Notes: generated by a model not told the origin, from the letters alone. 64,000 nt of DNA from UBA9076 sp964418835 (GCA_964418835.1 CAYQNJ010000006.1:1-64000); one strand, 5' to 3'. Positions 44,646 through 53,923 are shown, counted from the stretch's first letter. Numbers and translations: made by a program.

Positions 44646-46262
44646 ATGCAAAAACCAGTTTATGTAGTTGGGCATAAAAATCCTGACTGTGATTCAATAG
44701 TATCCGCTATCGCATATGCTAATTTAAAAAAGGAGTTAGGTGTTAATACACTTGCGTGCAGACTTGGTGATTGTAATAGTGAAACTAAGTATTTGCTGAA
44801 GAAATTCAACTTTGAACAACCAGAACTAATTTATAGTGCAAAATGTTTATTAAAAGAAATAGACAAGGATGAAGCTGTTTTAATATCGAAAGATTTTACT
44901 ATGAAACAAGCTTTAGATGAAGTATTGAAAAGAAAGAATAAAGGTGTATTTGTAGTAGATGAAAAAAAGAAATTGCTTGGAATAGTATCTATTTCAGATC
45001 TTACTAGTTTATGGACAGGTAAACCTGAAGTATTAAAAAACCTTATGAAAAGTGCTTCTTTAGATAATATTAAAGATACTTTAAAAGGTGATATTTATAA
45101 TAAGAGTGAAAACTTTAATCCTAGTGGAGAGGTTTTCCTATTGCCTTCTTTGTCTGATAATGGACATGTTTATAAGGATGCAATAGTTATTGTTGGTAAT
45201 AATCCTGATATACAAAGATACTTAATTGATGCTAAAGCATCATTAATAATTGTGTGTGGAGAAGCTTGGGTTGATAATGTGACTCTTTCTAAAGCTCAAG
45301 AAGGCAATGTAAGTATAATTCATACACCTCTTACAGCTCTTGCTTGCAGTCAAATAATATTTCAATCACCAAGTGTAAAAGAGGTAATGACAAAGGATGT
45401 AATTGTGTTTAAAAACAGTGAAACTGTTGAAGAAGCAAGCAATAGAATGGCTAAAACAAGATTTAGAACATATCCTGTAATTAATGAAAAAGATGAAGTT
45501 ATAAATGCAATTAGTAGATTTCATTTGTTTAATTATGAAAAGAAAAGATATATTCTTGTAGATCATAACGAAATACCTCAATCAGTTAATGATATTGAAT
45601 ATGGTGAAATAATAGAGATAGTTGACCATCATAGATTTGGTGGTATAGAAACTAGTAACCCAATAAATATTGTCGCAAAAACAGTAGGAGCTACTGCGAC
45701 AATTATAGCCCAACAATATTTATTGAATAAGGTAGAATTAAATAAATATATGGCAGGTTTATTATTAGGTGCCATTATTAGTGATACATTATCTTTAAAA
45801 TCACCTACAACTACAGAAGATGATATTGAAATTGCAAAAAGGTTAAGTGCAATATCTAAATTATCAATTGAACAACTTAGTCAAGAAATGGTTATGTCTT
45901 CTGATTCAATAGTTAATAAATCACATCTAGAACTTCTTTATGATGATTTTAAAGAATTTAGAATAGAAGATTGTAGAGTTGCGATTGGACAAAGTCAGTG
46001 TAAGGATAGTGCAGAATTCTTTAAGATTAGAGAAGACTTCTTAAAATATTTAAATGAAGTTGTAATAACTCAACAATATGATTTGATATTAATCATGTTT
46101 ACAGATCCTTTAGGAACAGGATCACATTTTCTATACACGGGTAAAAAGTCTTGGGTTATTGAAGAAGGTTTCCAAGATGTATTAATAGATACTTTCGCAA
46201 GTAATATTATTTCTAGAAAAAAACAAGTTTTACCGATAATAATAGAAACAATAAGTAAATAA
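44646..46262 (+). CDS. ppaC: Manganese-dependent inorganic pyrophosphatase with CBS domains
   Basis: Family II pyrophosphatases hydrolyse PPi to drive biosynthesis. The DHH core is split: VGHKNPDCDSIVSAIAYANL at the N-terminus and VDHHRFGGIETSNP plus the DHHA2 domain at the C-terminus. About 240 inserted residues form a CBS pair (GVFVVDEKKKLLGIVSISDLT; RFRTYPVINEKDEVINAISR) flanking a DRTGG-like domain. In homologues this insert binds AMP/ADP or diadenosine polyphosphates and regulates activity. Length 538 aa matches the CBS-DRTGG subtype of clostridia. Confidence 0.92.
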   Translation: MQKPVYVVGHKNPDCDSIVSAIAYANLKKELGVNTLACRLGDCNSETKYLLKKFNFEQPELIYSAKCLLKEIDKDEAVLISKDFTMKQALDEVLKRKNKGVFVVDEKKKLLGIVSISDLTSLWTGKPEVLKNLMKSASLDNIKDTLKGDIYNKSENFNPSGEVFLLPSLSDNGHVYKDAIVIVGNNPDIQRYLIDAKASLIIVCGEAWVDNVTLSKAQEGNVSIIHTPLTALACSQIIFQSPSVKEVMTKDVIVFKNSETVEEASNRMAKTRFRTYPVINEKDEVINAISRFHLFNYEKKRYILVDHNEIPQSVNDIEYGEIIEIVDHHRFGGIETSNPINIVAKTVGATATIIAQQYLLNKVELNKYMAGLLLGAIISDTLSLKSPTTTEDDIEIAKRLSAISKLSIEQLSQEMVMSSDSIVNKSHLELLYDDFKEFRIEDCRVAIGQSQCKDSAEFFKIREDFLKYLNEVVITQQYDLILIMFTDPLGTGSHFLYTGKKSWVIEEGFQDVLIDTFASNIISRKKQVLPIIIETISK

Positions 46263-46282
46263 TATTTTTTAACTTGTTCACT

Positions 46283-46310
46283 TTTACTTTAATACTCACA
46301 ATGTTATAAT
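46283..46310 (+). promoter_or_regulatory. Promoter of the upp-atp operon
   Basis: TTTACT and an extended TGT-TATAAT are separated by 16 bp. No terminator or other strong promoter was seen between upp and the atp genes. Confidence 0.65.
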
Positions 46311-46335
46311 TACTTAGATTGGAAGGAAGAAATAT

Positions 46336-46956
46336 ATGTTAAATGTACTAGATCATCCATTAATAACTCATAAGTTAGCTCATATGAGAGATAAAAACAC
46401 AGGCACAAAAGACTTTAGACAAAATCTTGATGAAATTGCGGGTCTAATGGCTTATGAAATTTGTAGGGATTTACCTACAAAAGATATTACAGTAGAAACA
46501 CCGATGGGGCCATGTGATACAAAGGTGTTATCTAAAGATGTTGTATTAATACCTATACTTAGAGCAGGTTTAGGACTAGTAAATGGTATTACAGATTTAA
46601 TTCCTACAGCAAAGGTTGGATTTATTGGATTGTATAGAGATGAAGAAACACTTCTTCCTCATGAATACTTTGCAAAAATGCCGAGTAATTTACCTGATGC
46701 AGTATGTATGGTATTGGATCCAATGCTAGCGACTGGAGGTAGTGCTGTAGCGGCTATAGATATGATAAAAAAACGTGGAGCTACTAATATCAAACTTGTT
46801 TGTTTAGTTGGAGCACCTGAAGGAGCTAAGGCAGTGTTAGAAGCGCATCCAGATGTTGAGATATATTTAGCCGCAATGGATGAAATGTTAAATGAAAAAG
46901 GTTATATTGTTCCAGGTTTAGGAGATGCAGGAGATAGAATCTTTGGTACTAAATAA
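46336..46956 (+). CDS. upp: Uracil phosphoribosyltransferase
   Basis: Upp salvages uracil to UMP with PRPP. The PRPP-binding loop is VLDPMLATGGSAVAA and the N-terminal part has PILRAGLGLVNG; the uracil-binding end is GLGDAGDRIFGTK. The 206-aa length is standard. Its stop overlaps the start of atpZ by one base, so upp is the first gene of the ATP synthase operon here, echoing the upp-atp adjacency in Bacillus. Confidence 0.96.
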   Translation: MLNVLDHPLITHKLAHMRDKNTGTKDFRQNLDEIAGLMAYEICRDLPTKDITVETPMGPCDTKVLSKDVVLIPILRAGLGLVNGITDLIPTAKVGFIGLYRDEETLLPHEYFAKMPSNLPDAVCMVLDPMLATGGSAVAAIDMIKKRGATNIKLVCLVGAPEGAKAVLEAHPDVEIYLAAMDEMLNEKGYIVPGLGDAGDRIFGTK

Positions 46957-47129
46957 TGAGTAAACCTGTATTAAAATTTATAGGAAGACTTATTGTAGGA
47001 TTATTAGTTGGTGTTGTAGTTGGTAATATACTGGATAATAAATTTAATACAACTCCATTTATAATGATTGGATTAATAATATATGTAATATTTGGTAGTT
47101 TATATATATTGGTTAAAGGTGAAAAATGA
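46956..47129 (+). CDS. atpZ: AtpZ-like small ATP synthase-associated membrane protein
   Basis: This 57-residue frame (MSKPVLKFIGRLIVGLLVGV...) overlaps the upp stop and the next start (ATGA). It has two helices with the typical GxxxGNxLDxKFNTTP turn between them. AtpZ/AtpI proteins help c-ring assembly or Mg2+/Ca2+ handling. It is easily missed because of its size, but gene position, overlap on both sides and motif agree. Confidence 0.8.
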   Translation: MSKPVLKFIGRLIVGLLVGVVVGNILDNKFNTTPFIMIGLIIYVIFGSLYILVKGEK

Positions 47130-47482
47130 GTGAGAGAGATTTATATAAGAAGATAATCTTATATGGTTTATTAGTATCTATATTATTATCAGTAATTTCA
47201 TGGTTTATATTTAATGACTATAAAATTGTTGGAGGAATAATGGTGGGTGCTATTTCAAGGTTGTTAGGGTTTCTAGCAATCATTCAAGGAGCAAACAATG
47301 TTTTAAATTCAGGCAAATCTTATCTTTCTTCTGTTAACTATGTGGGCAGATTGGTATTTTATGGTATAGTTATTTTCTTTGCTTTACAGTATGATTTAAA
47401 TGTATTTGCTTTACTTATTGGTTTTTCAATAATTAATGTCATAGTTTATATAATGCAATTTATGATTAAGAAAGGGGCTTAA
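47126..47482 (+). CDS. atpI: AtpI-like ATP synthase assembly membrane protein
   Basis: The 118-aa protein has four predicted helices with little polar sequence (YGLLVSILLSVISWFIF, GGIMVGAISRLLGFLAI, RLVFYGIVIFFALQY, ALLIGFSIINVIVYIMQF). Position between AtpZ and subunit a, and the pattern of polar residues, match AtpI (uncI) of Firmicutes. Sequence conservation in AtpI is poor, so position is the main evidence. The gene is separated from atpB by one base. Confidence 0.75.
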   Translation: MSERDLYKKIILYGLLVSILLSVISWFIFNDYKIVGGIMVGAISRLLGFLAIIQGANNVLNSGKSYLSSVNYVGRLVFYGIVIFFALQYDLNVFALLIGFSIINVIVYIMQFMIKKGA

Positions 47483-47483
47483 T

Positions 47484-48173
47484 ATGGAAGGATTACTAGT
47501 TAGTATTGGTGATAATCAATTTTTTATACATCAAAGTATAATAATTTGGTTAACATTATGTCTAATAATAACCATTACATTAATATGGGCTGGAAATAAA
47601 ATAAAAAAAGCAGATCCAAGCAAAGCTCCTAAAGGAGTTGTATTAGTGTTTGAAATACTTGCAAAAACTGCTTTAAGTGTTATTGGTGGAAACTTAAAGG
47701 ACTTAACTTGGAAACATGTTCCTTTATTTGGAACATTAATGCTTGCGGTTGTTTTAAGTAACCTTATGGGTTTGATAGGTTTACAAGTACCTACTTCTAA
47801 TTTAAGTGTTACAGGTACTTTAGGTATGGTAATGATAATTTTAATTCATGCGACTGATATAAAGTTACATGGCATTTTAGGTAAGATTAAAGGAATGTTT
47901 GAACCTTTACCTTTCTTATTTCCTTTAAATGTGGCTGGGGATTTAGCGTTACCTTTATCTTTATCTTTACGTTTATTTGGTAATATGCTTGGTGGATCTA
48001 TTATCACTGGCTTGTTATATGTATTAATTAAAGCATTAATGCCGTATAGTGCAGTAGCGTTTGTTGTTACTCCATTTTTACACATGTATTTTGATGTGTT
48101 CTCAGCATTTATGCAAACATTTATATTTTTTACTATTGCATCATTTTTCTTATCACAGTCAAGTGATGTATAA
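47484..48173 (+). CDS. atpB: ATP synthase subunit a
   Basis: The membrane stator subunit forms the ion half-channels against the c ring. The essential Arg sits in LSLRLFGNMLGGSII, and the C-terminal helix has HMYFDVFSAFMQTFIFF. Length 229 aa is at the short end for the family but typical of low-GC Firmicutes. It is part of the operon in the canonical order. Confidence 0.95.
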   Translation: MEGLLVSIGDNQFFIHQSIIIWLTLCLIITITLIWAGNKIKKADPSKAPKGVVLVFEILAKTALSVIGGNLKDLTWKHVPLFGTLMLAVVLSNLMGLIGLQVPTSNLSVTGTLGMVMIILIHATDIKLHGILGKIKGMFEPLPFLFPLNVAGDLALPLSLSLRLFGNMLGGSIITGLLYVLIKALMPYSAVAFVVTPFLHMYFDVFSAFMQTFIFFTIASFFLSQSSDV

Positions 48174-48199
48174 ATTTAAATTTCTAGGAGGATATTAAA

Positions 48200-48445
48200 A
48201 TGGAATTTAATCAGTTTTTTGTTCAAGGTATGGCACTTTTAGGTGCAGGGATTTCTATGATCGGTGGTCTTGGTCCTGGTATAGGTGAGGGTATTGCGGC
48301 TAGTAAAGCTTGTGAGGCTGTTGGTAAAAACCCTGAAGCTATTGGAGATATTAGATCTATCATGGTTCTTGGTATCGCATTATCTGAAACAACTGGTATT
48401 TACTCATTAGTTATTTCATTAATATTGATTTTCTTAAAAGGTTAA
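48200..48445 (+). CDS. atpE: ATP synthase subunit c (two-carboxylate type)
   Basis: The 81-aa proteolipid has two helices joined by the polar loop KNPEA. The ion-binding carboxylate is Glu63 in ALSETTGIYSLV. Helix 1 has a second acidic residue, Glu30 (GPGIGEGIAAS), at the place occupied by Gln in the Na+-binding Ilyobacter ring. Thr64, Thr65 and Tyr68 match the other Na+ ligands and their support. This combination is known from two-carboxylate Na+ rotors such as that of Fusobacterium nucleatum. Na+ coupling is therefore predicted, not shown. It has a strong aggagg site. Confidence 0.95.
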   Translation: MEFNQFFVQGMALLGAGISMIGGLGPGIGEGIAASKACEAVGKNPEAIGDIRSIMVLGIALSETTGIYSLVISLILIFLKG

Positions 48446-48466
48446 TTATAAGTAAAGGAGTTACAA

Positions 48467-48982
48467 ATGATTAATATTGATAATTATTTAAGATTGGATC
48501 TTGTAGATGTAACTCTTGTTCTTATATCAACTTTTTTAATGGTAATGTTTGCAAAGAAGTATTTTTGGAATTATGTAAAAGAGTATTTAGAAAAAAGAGA
48601 ATCTCTTATACAAAAAGAACTAGATGATGCTAGTGCAAGAGATATTGAAAGTAAACAACTATTAAAAGAAGCAAAACAAAAAGTTTCTGATGTTCAAGAT
48701 CAAGCTAATGTTGTAATGGATAAAGTTGAAGCAGAAGCAAGGAAGAATGCAGAAGAGATAATTAGAGAAGCTAGATTAAGTGCGGAAAGAATAAAAGTAA
48801 AAGCTCAAGAAGACATCGAACAAGAAAAGCGTGAAGCTTTAGGTGAGATGAAAGATGAAATGAGTGATATCGCATTATTAGCTGCTAGAAAACTAGTTGA
48901 AAAAGAACTTGATACAGATACACAAAGAAAGTATGTAAAAGATTTTATTGATAAGGCAGGCGAAGGTAAATGGCAAGCATAG
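48467..48982 (+). CDS. atpF: ATP synthase subunit b
   Basis: One N-terminal helix (LVDVTLVLISTFLMVMFA) is followed by a long charged coiled coil (YLEKRESLIQKELDDASARD ... RIKVKAQEDIEQEKREAL) that forms the peripheral stalk. The product is 171 aa. It overlaps the atpH start by 13 bp. Confidence 0.95.
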   Translation: MINIDNYLRLDLVDVTLVLISTFLMVMFAKKYFWNYVKEYLEKRESLIQKELDDASARDIESKQLLKEAKQKVSDVQDQANVVMDKVEAEARKNAEEIIREARLSAERIKVKAQEDIEQEKREALGEMKDEMSDIALLAARKLVEKELDTDTQRKYVKDFIDKAGEGKWQA

Positions 48983-49506
48983 TTGCTAGAAATTACGCGG
49001 ATGCCATTTTCGCAATAGCACAGAAAAATTCAAAAATTGAATCTTTTAAGAGCGAACTAAACGATGCGAAAGAAATCTTTGTTAGTAGTAAAGATTTAAT
49101 AAAAGTGATAAGTCATCCAGATGTTTTAAAAGAAGATAAATTAGCTATCATAGAAAAGGTATTTATAAAAGATAAGGATATTGTTTCTTTTATTAAGGTA
49201 CTTGTAGAAAATGATAGGTTTTCTTATTTAGTTGAAATTGTGGATGAATTTGAAAAGTTGTCTAATGATGCCTTAGGAATTGAAATTGTTGAAGTTGTTA
49301 GTGCAGTTAAGCTAACTGATAATGAAGTTATTTCTATAAAAGAAATGTTAGATAAGAGGTTAAACAAGAAAGTTGAATTAAAGGAAGTGGTTGATCCTTC
49401 TTGTTTAGCTGGGATTAGAATTATATTAAAAGATGAAATCTTAGATAATACTATTGATACAAAGATAAAAAATATGAAGAGTATGATATCTAAGGCTGTT
49501 ATTTAG
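48970..49506 (+). CDS. atpH: ATP synthase subunit delta
   Basis: This 178-aa soluble stator subunit links the b stalk to the top of F1. The N-terminal helical bundle ARNYADAIFAIAQKN and the C-terminal VDPSCLAGIRIILKDEILDNTID are conserved. Its place between b and alpha is canonical. Confidence 0.93.
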   Translation: MASIVARNYADAIFAIAQKNSKIESFKSELNDAKEIFVSSKDLIKVISHPDVLKEDKLAIIEKVFIKDKDIVSFIKVLVENDRFSYLVEIVDEFEKLSNDALGIEIVEVVSAVKLTDNEVISIKEMLDKRLNKKVELKEVVDPSCLAGIRIILKDEILDNTIDTKIKNMKSMISKAVI

Positions 49507-49524
49507 AAAGAGGGTGAACCAAGA

Positions 49525-51045
49525 GTGAATATTAAACCTGCGGAAATAAGTAAAATTATTCAATCGCAAATAGAGAACTATGAAAGTGATCTTGAGGTGA
49601 GTGAAACTGGTAGTGTCATTACTGTTGGTGATGGTATTGCTTTAATATACGGTTTGGAAAATGCAATGGCAGGTGAGTTATTGGTTTTTGAAGGTGATAT
49701 ATACGGAATGGTATTAAACCTTGAAGCTAGTAATGTTGGTGCTGTAATATTGGGTAATGATACTAATATAAAAGAAGGTGATCCAGTTAAAAGAACTGGT
49801 AGGATCGTAGAGGTTCCAGTTGGTGATGCTATGCTTGGTAGAGTAGTTAATGCACTAGGTCAAGCAATTGATGGTAAAGCACCAATTGAAACTACAAAAT
49901 CAAGACCAGTAGAAAGAGTGGCACCTGGTGTTATGACTAGAAAAAGTGTGCATCAACCACTTATGACTGGATTAAAGATAATAGATTCAATGATTCCTAT
50001 TGGTAAAGGTCAACGTGAGTTAATCATAGGTGATAGACAAACAGGAAAGACTGCAATTGCAATTGATACTATTATTAATCAAAAGGGTAAAAATGTTAAT
50101 TGTATTTATGTGGCTATTGGACAAAAAGCAAGTACTGTAGCTCAAATAGTTGAAAAACTTAAAGGATTTGATGCCTTAGATTATACAACAGTTGTTGTGG
50201 CTACAGCATCAGAAAGTGCACCTTTACAATATATAGCTCCATATTCAGGTTGTGCTATTGGTGAAGAGTGGATGGAAGAAGGCAAGGATGTTTTAATCAT
50301 TTATGATGATTTAAGTAAACATGCGGTTGCTTATAGAACAATGTCATTATTGCTAAGAAGACCTCCAGGAAGAGAAGCTTATCCGGGTGATGTTTTCTAT
50401 TTGCATTCAAGATTATTAGAAAGAGCTGCTAAGTTAAATGATGAATTGGGTGGTGGTTCTTTAACTGCACTTCCTATTATTGAAACTCAAGCTGGTGATA
50501 TTAGTGCTTATATTCCAACTAATGTTATTTCCATTACAGATGGACAAATATTCTTACAAAATGAGTTGTTTAACTCTGGTGTTAGACCTGCAGTAGATTC
50601 AGGTTTATCAGTAAGTAGAGTTGGTAGTGCTGCTCAAACTAAAGCAATGAAAAGTGTTTCTAATTCATTAAAATTAGATTTAGCTCAATACCATGAATTA
50701 TTATCATTTGCACAATTTGGTAGTGATTTAGATGCAGTTACTAAATCTGCAATAGACCATGGTGCTAGAGTAACTGAACTATTGAAACAACCTCAATATT
50801 CACCAATGTCAATGTCAAAACAAGTAATATCTTTATTTGCGGCTAAACATGGTTATATTGATGGTATAGATCTTGACAAGATTAAAAACTTTGAAGTGTT
50901 ATTGCACCATACTTTTAGTGAAAAACATAAAGATGTTTTAAATGAAATTGAAACTACAGGAGAGATATCTAAACTTGTGGAAGAAAAAATTCATGAAATT
51001 ATGAAGAATGCTTCTGAAGAATTTAAGATAATGTTTGGAGAATAG
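49525..51045 (+). CDS. atpA: ATP synthase subunit alpha
   Basis: The 506-aa F1 subunit keeps the non-catalytic P-loop GDRQTGKTAIAIDT and the Arg finger region ALPIIETQAGDISAYIPTNVISITDGQIFL. The start is GTG (49525), 11 bases beyond an agaggg site; no ATG gives a better N-terminus (NIKPAEISKIIQSQIENY is typical). Confidence 0.96.
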   Translation: MNIKPAEISKIIQSQIENYESDLEVSETGSVITVGDGIALIYGLENAMAGELLVFEGDIYGMVLNLEASNVGAVILGNDTNIKEGDPVKRTGRIVEVPVGDAMLGRVVNALGQAIDGKAPIETTKSRPVERVAPGVMTRKSVHQPLMTGLKIIDSMIPIGKGQRELIIGDRQTGKTAIAIDTIINQKGKNVNCIYVAIGQKASTVAQIVEKLKGFDALDYTTVVVATASESAPLQYIAPYSGCAIGEEWMEEGKDVLIIYDDLSKHAVAYRTMSLLLRRPPGREAYPGDVFYLHSRLLERAAKLNDELGGGSLTALPIIETQAGDISAYIPTNVISITDGQIFLQNELFNSGVRPAVDSGLSVSRVGSAAQTKAMKSVSNSLKLDLAQYHELLSFAQFGSDLDAVTKSAIDHGARVTELLKQPQYSPMSMSKQVISLFAAKHGYIDGIDLDKIKNFEVLLHHTFSEKHKDVLNEIETTGEISKLVEEKIHEIMKNASEEFKIMFGE

Positions 51046-51047
51046 TT

Positions 51048-51893
51048 ATGGCTTTAAACAAACAAAAACTAAAGGGTAGAATAAATTCTATAAACTCAAC
51101 TAAGAAGATTACTAGTGCAATGGAATTAATCGCAAAAGTTAAACTTCAAAAACAAAGATTGTTTATGGAAAAGAATCGTGAATATGCAAGTATTCTTAAG
51201 GGTACTGTTAATGAGATTATCTCTAGAAATCCAAATAGTGAAAATCATTATTTGATGGAAAAAAGTGCTCCAGCAAAACTTACATATATCTTTAGTAGTG
51301 ATATGGGATTATGTGGTGGATATAACTCAAATATGTTGAAGCTTGTAGAAACAGTAATAAAGAAAGAAGATCCAATTATATTAATTGGTAAAAAACAAAG
51401 AAGTTGGCTATTAAATAGAGGATTTAATGTAATTAATAATGAAATTAGTTCAGATAATATTGATTATGAGTTACTTAAAGCTTTAGCTAATATAGGTATT
51501 GAAAAGTTTTTAAACAATGAAATATCAGGTATTCAAATGTTGTATACAGAGTTTGTAAATACTGTTACATTTGATCCAAAACTTGAAACATTATTACCTT
51601 GTTTGGAGTGTGGAGAAGTTAAGTATAGAACAAAGAATGTAGAAACAATATTTGAACCAGATGAAGATACTATATTAAATGAGATAATGCCTATGATGAT
51701 ACACAACGTTTTATATAGTACATGGATTCAAACAAAAACAGCAGAACAAGGTTCTAGAAGATTAGCAATGGAAACAGCTACTGATAATGCGGAAGAACTA
51801 AGTGAAAAACTATTATTAAAGTATAATCAAGCTCGCCAAGCAGCAATTACTCAAGAAATTACTGAAATTGTTAGTGGCGCAGATGCTTTGTAG
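51048..51893 (+). CDS. atpG: ATP synthase subunit gamma
   Basis: The central-stalk subunit begins with LKGRINSINSTKKITSAMELIAKVKLQK and ends with the paired helix RRLAMETATDNAEEL and LLLKYNQARQAAITQEITEIVSGADAL. The 281-aa length is normal. It follows atpA by 2 bp. Confidence 0.95.
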   Translation: MALNKQKLKGRINSINSTKKITSAMELIAKVKLQKQRLFMEKNREYASILKGTVNEIISRNPNSENHYLMEKSAPAKLTYIFSSDMGLCGGYNSNMLKLVETVIKKEDPIILIGKKQRSWLLNRGFNVINNEISSDNIDYELLKALANIGIEKFLNNEISGIQMLYTEFVNTVTFDPKLETLLPCLECGEVKYRTKNVETIFEPDEDTILNEIMPMMIHNVLYSTWIQTKTAEQGSRRLAMETATDNAEELSEKLLLKYNQARQAAITQEITEIVSGADAL

Positions 51894-51905
51894 GAAGGAA
51901 TTAGT

Positions 51906-53306
51906 ATGGCAGAAAATATTGGAACAATAGTACAAGTAATTGGTCCTGTAGTGGATATTGCATTTACTGAGGGAAATATTCCTTCTTTAAAGAATGCGGT
52001 AGAAATAAAGAAGGAAACAGAAGTTCTTGTGGTTGAGGTTTCTCAACACGTTGGTGATGATATTGTTAGATGTATTGCGATGGGTTCTACTGATGGTTTA
52101 GTTAGAGGTATGAAGTGTTTAGATACACAATCTCCAATTAAAGTACCAGTTGGTGAAGAAGTTCTTGGAAGAATGTTTAATGTTTTAGGTAATCCTATTG
52201 ATGGATTAGCTGAAATAGATAAAGATATTCTAAGAATGCCAATTCATAGAAATGCGCCAACATTTGAACAACAACAAACTAGTACAGAAATATTAGAAAC
52301 TGGTATTAAGGTAATAGATTTACTTTGTCCTTATGCACGAGGTGGTAAAGTAGGTTTATTTGGTGGTGCTGGTGTTGGTAAGACAGTTTTAATGCAAGAG
52401 TTAATTCACAATATAGCAAAAGAACATGGTGGTAGAAGTGTTGTGGCTGGTGTTGGTGAAAGAACAAGAGAAGGAAATGATATGTACCATGAGATGAAAG
52501 ATTCAGGTGTACTTGATAAAACAGTTTTAGTTTATGGACAAATGAATGAATCTCCTGGGGCTAGAATGAGAGTTGCACTTTCTGGATTAACTATGGCAGA
52601 GTATTTTAGAGATAAAGAAAAACAAGATGTATTATTATTTATTGACAATATATTTAGATTTACGCAAGCAGGATCTGAGGTTTCAGCTTTATTAGGTCGT
52701 ATGCCTAGTGCGGTTGGATATCAACCAACTCTTGCAATAGAAATGGGACAACTTCAAGAAAGAATTACTTCTACTAAGGATGGTTCTATTACATCAGTTC
52801 AGGCTATTTATGTGCCAGCTGATGACTTAACAGACCCAGCCCCAGCTACAGCATTTGCTCACTTAGACGCAAAAACTGTATTGGATAGAGGTATTGCAGC
52901 ATTAGGAATTTATCCTGCAGTGGATCCATTAGAGTCAAACTCGAGAGTTTTAGATCCATTAGTAGTTGGAGAAGAACATTACAATGTTGCTAGAGGTGTT
53001 CAACAGTTACTACAAAGATATAAAGAATTACAAGATATTATTGCAATATTAGGTATGGATGAATTAAGTGAAGAAGATAAAAAAACAGTTAATAGAGCTA
53101 GACGTGCTAGAAATTTCTTATCTCAACCATTTAATGTTGCCGAACAATTTAGTGGACTTCAAGGAAAGTATGTTCCTTTAAAGGATACTGTAAATAGTTT
53201 CAAACAATTATTAGAGGGTAAATATGATGATTATCCTGAACAAGCATTTATGTTTGTTGGAACAATTGAAGAAGTAAGGGAAAAGGCAGAAAGTTTAGGT
53301 AAGTAA
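51906..53306 (+). CDS. atpD: ATP synthase subunit beta
   Basis: The catalytic F1 subunit has the P-loop GGAGVGKTVLMQELIHN, the catalytic Glu segment GVGERTREGNDMYHEM and the DELSEE-like lever GMDELSEEDKKTV. The 466-aa length is standard. It follows atpG by 12 bp with ggaagga. Confidence 0.97.
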   Translation: MAENIGTIVQVIGPVVDIAFTEGNIPSLKNAVEIKKETEVLVVEVSQHVGDDIVRCIAMGSTDGLVRGMKCLDTQSPIKVPVGEEVLGRMFNVLGNPIDGLAEIDKDILRMPIHRNAPTFEQQQTSTEILETGIKVIDLLCPYARGGKVGLFGGAGVGKTVLMQELIHNIAKEHGGRSVVAGVGERTREGNDMYHEMKDSGVLDKTVLVYGQMNESPGARMRVALSGLTMAEYFRDKEKQDVLLFIDNIFRFTQAGSEVSALLGRMPSAVGYQPTLAIEMGQLQERITSTKDGSITSVQAIYVPADDLTDPAPATAFAHLDAKTVLDRGIAALGIYPAVDPLESNSRVLDPLVVGEEHYNVARGVQQLLQRYKELQDIIAILGMDELSEEDKKTVNRARRARNFLSQPFNVAEQFSGLQGKYVPLKDTVNSFKQLLEGKYDDYPEQAFMFVGTIEEVREKAESLGK

Positions 53307-53307
53307 A

Positions 53308-53712
53308 ATGATTCGTTGTGAAATAGTTACACCAAATGGGATGTATAAACAATTTGATACATCGATCTTAAATATAGTTAGTATAGATGGACAAATGGGG
53401 ATATTACCTAGTCATGTTCCTTTAGTAACTGTTTTAGAAGTAAGTAAATTATCTTCTGTAGAAAATGGTGAAAGAGAAGAGTATGCAATTGCTGGTGGAT
53501 TATTATACTTTGAAAATGATGTTGCAAAAATTCTTACGGATTCTATAGAGTCAAAAGAAGAAATAGATGAAAGTAGAGCTATAGCTGCAAGAGATCGTGC
53601 TTTAGAATATCTTAAGAAAAAAGATGAAAGCATGGATTTAAAAAGGGCTGAGTTTGCGCTTAAGAAAGCATTAAATAGATTGTATGTAAAAAAAGGAATA
53701 TATAATGATTGA
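53308..53712 (+). CDS. atpC: ATP synthase subunit epsilon
   Basis: The 134-aa subunit has the N-terminal beta sandwich (VTPNGMYKQFDTSILNIVSIDGQMGILPSHVPLVT) and a C-terminal helical hairpin (AARDRALEYLKKK, RAEFALKKALNRLYV) that can inhibit hydrolysis. It overlaps the next gene by 8 bp. Confidence 0.95.
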   Translation: MIRCEIVTPNGMYKQFDTSILNIVSIDGQMGILPSHVPLVTVLEVSKLSSVENGEREEYAIAGGLLYFENDVAKILTDSIESKEEIDESRAIAARDRALEYLKKKDESMDLKRAEFALKKALNRLYVKKGIYND

Positions 53713-53923
53713 TTTAAGGTATGTTTTCTATGTTAAAGTAGTAATTCAAATCATATGTTTTATAGGAGCATTTTATTGTTTGCAAGCATTTCAGTTTGAA
53801 AAACTAATAAGACAAGGAAAGGTATTTCAATCACAAATATTGTATTTAATGTTAAGTTGTAGTTTAGCTTATTTAACTTCTCAATTTATTATTAGTATGA
53901 TATATCAATTAAATATATGGTAG
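53705..53923 (+). CDS. DUF1146 (YwzB-like) small membrane protein
   Basis: The 72-aa protein has two helices, with the polar centre ALQAFQFEKLIRQGKVFQSQILYLMLS-like pattern (FEKLIRQGK, QILYLMLSCSLAYL) typical of the YwzB family. In Bacillus ywzB also lies just after atpC and before a murA gene; here murA is elsewhere. It overlaps atpC, so it is probably translated from the atp transcript. Function is unknown. Confidence 0.8.
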   Translation: MIDLRYVFYVKVVIQIICFIGAFYCLQAFQFEKLIRQGKVFQSQILYLMLSCSLAYLTSQFIISMIYQLNIW

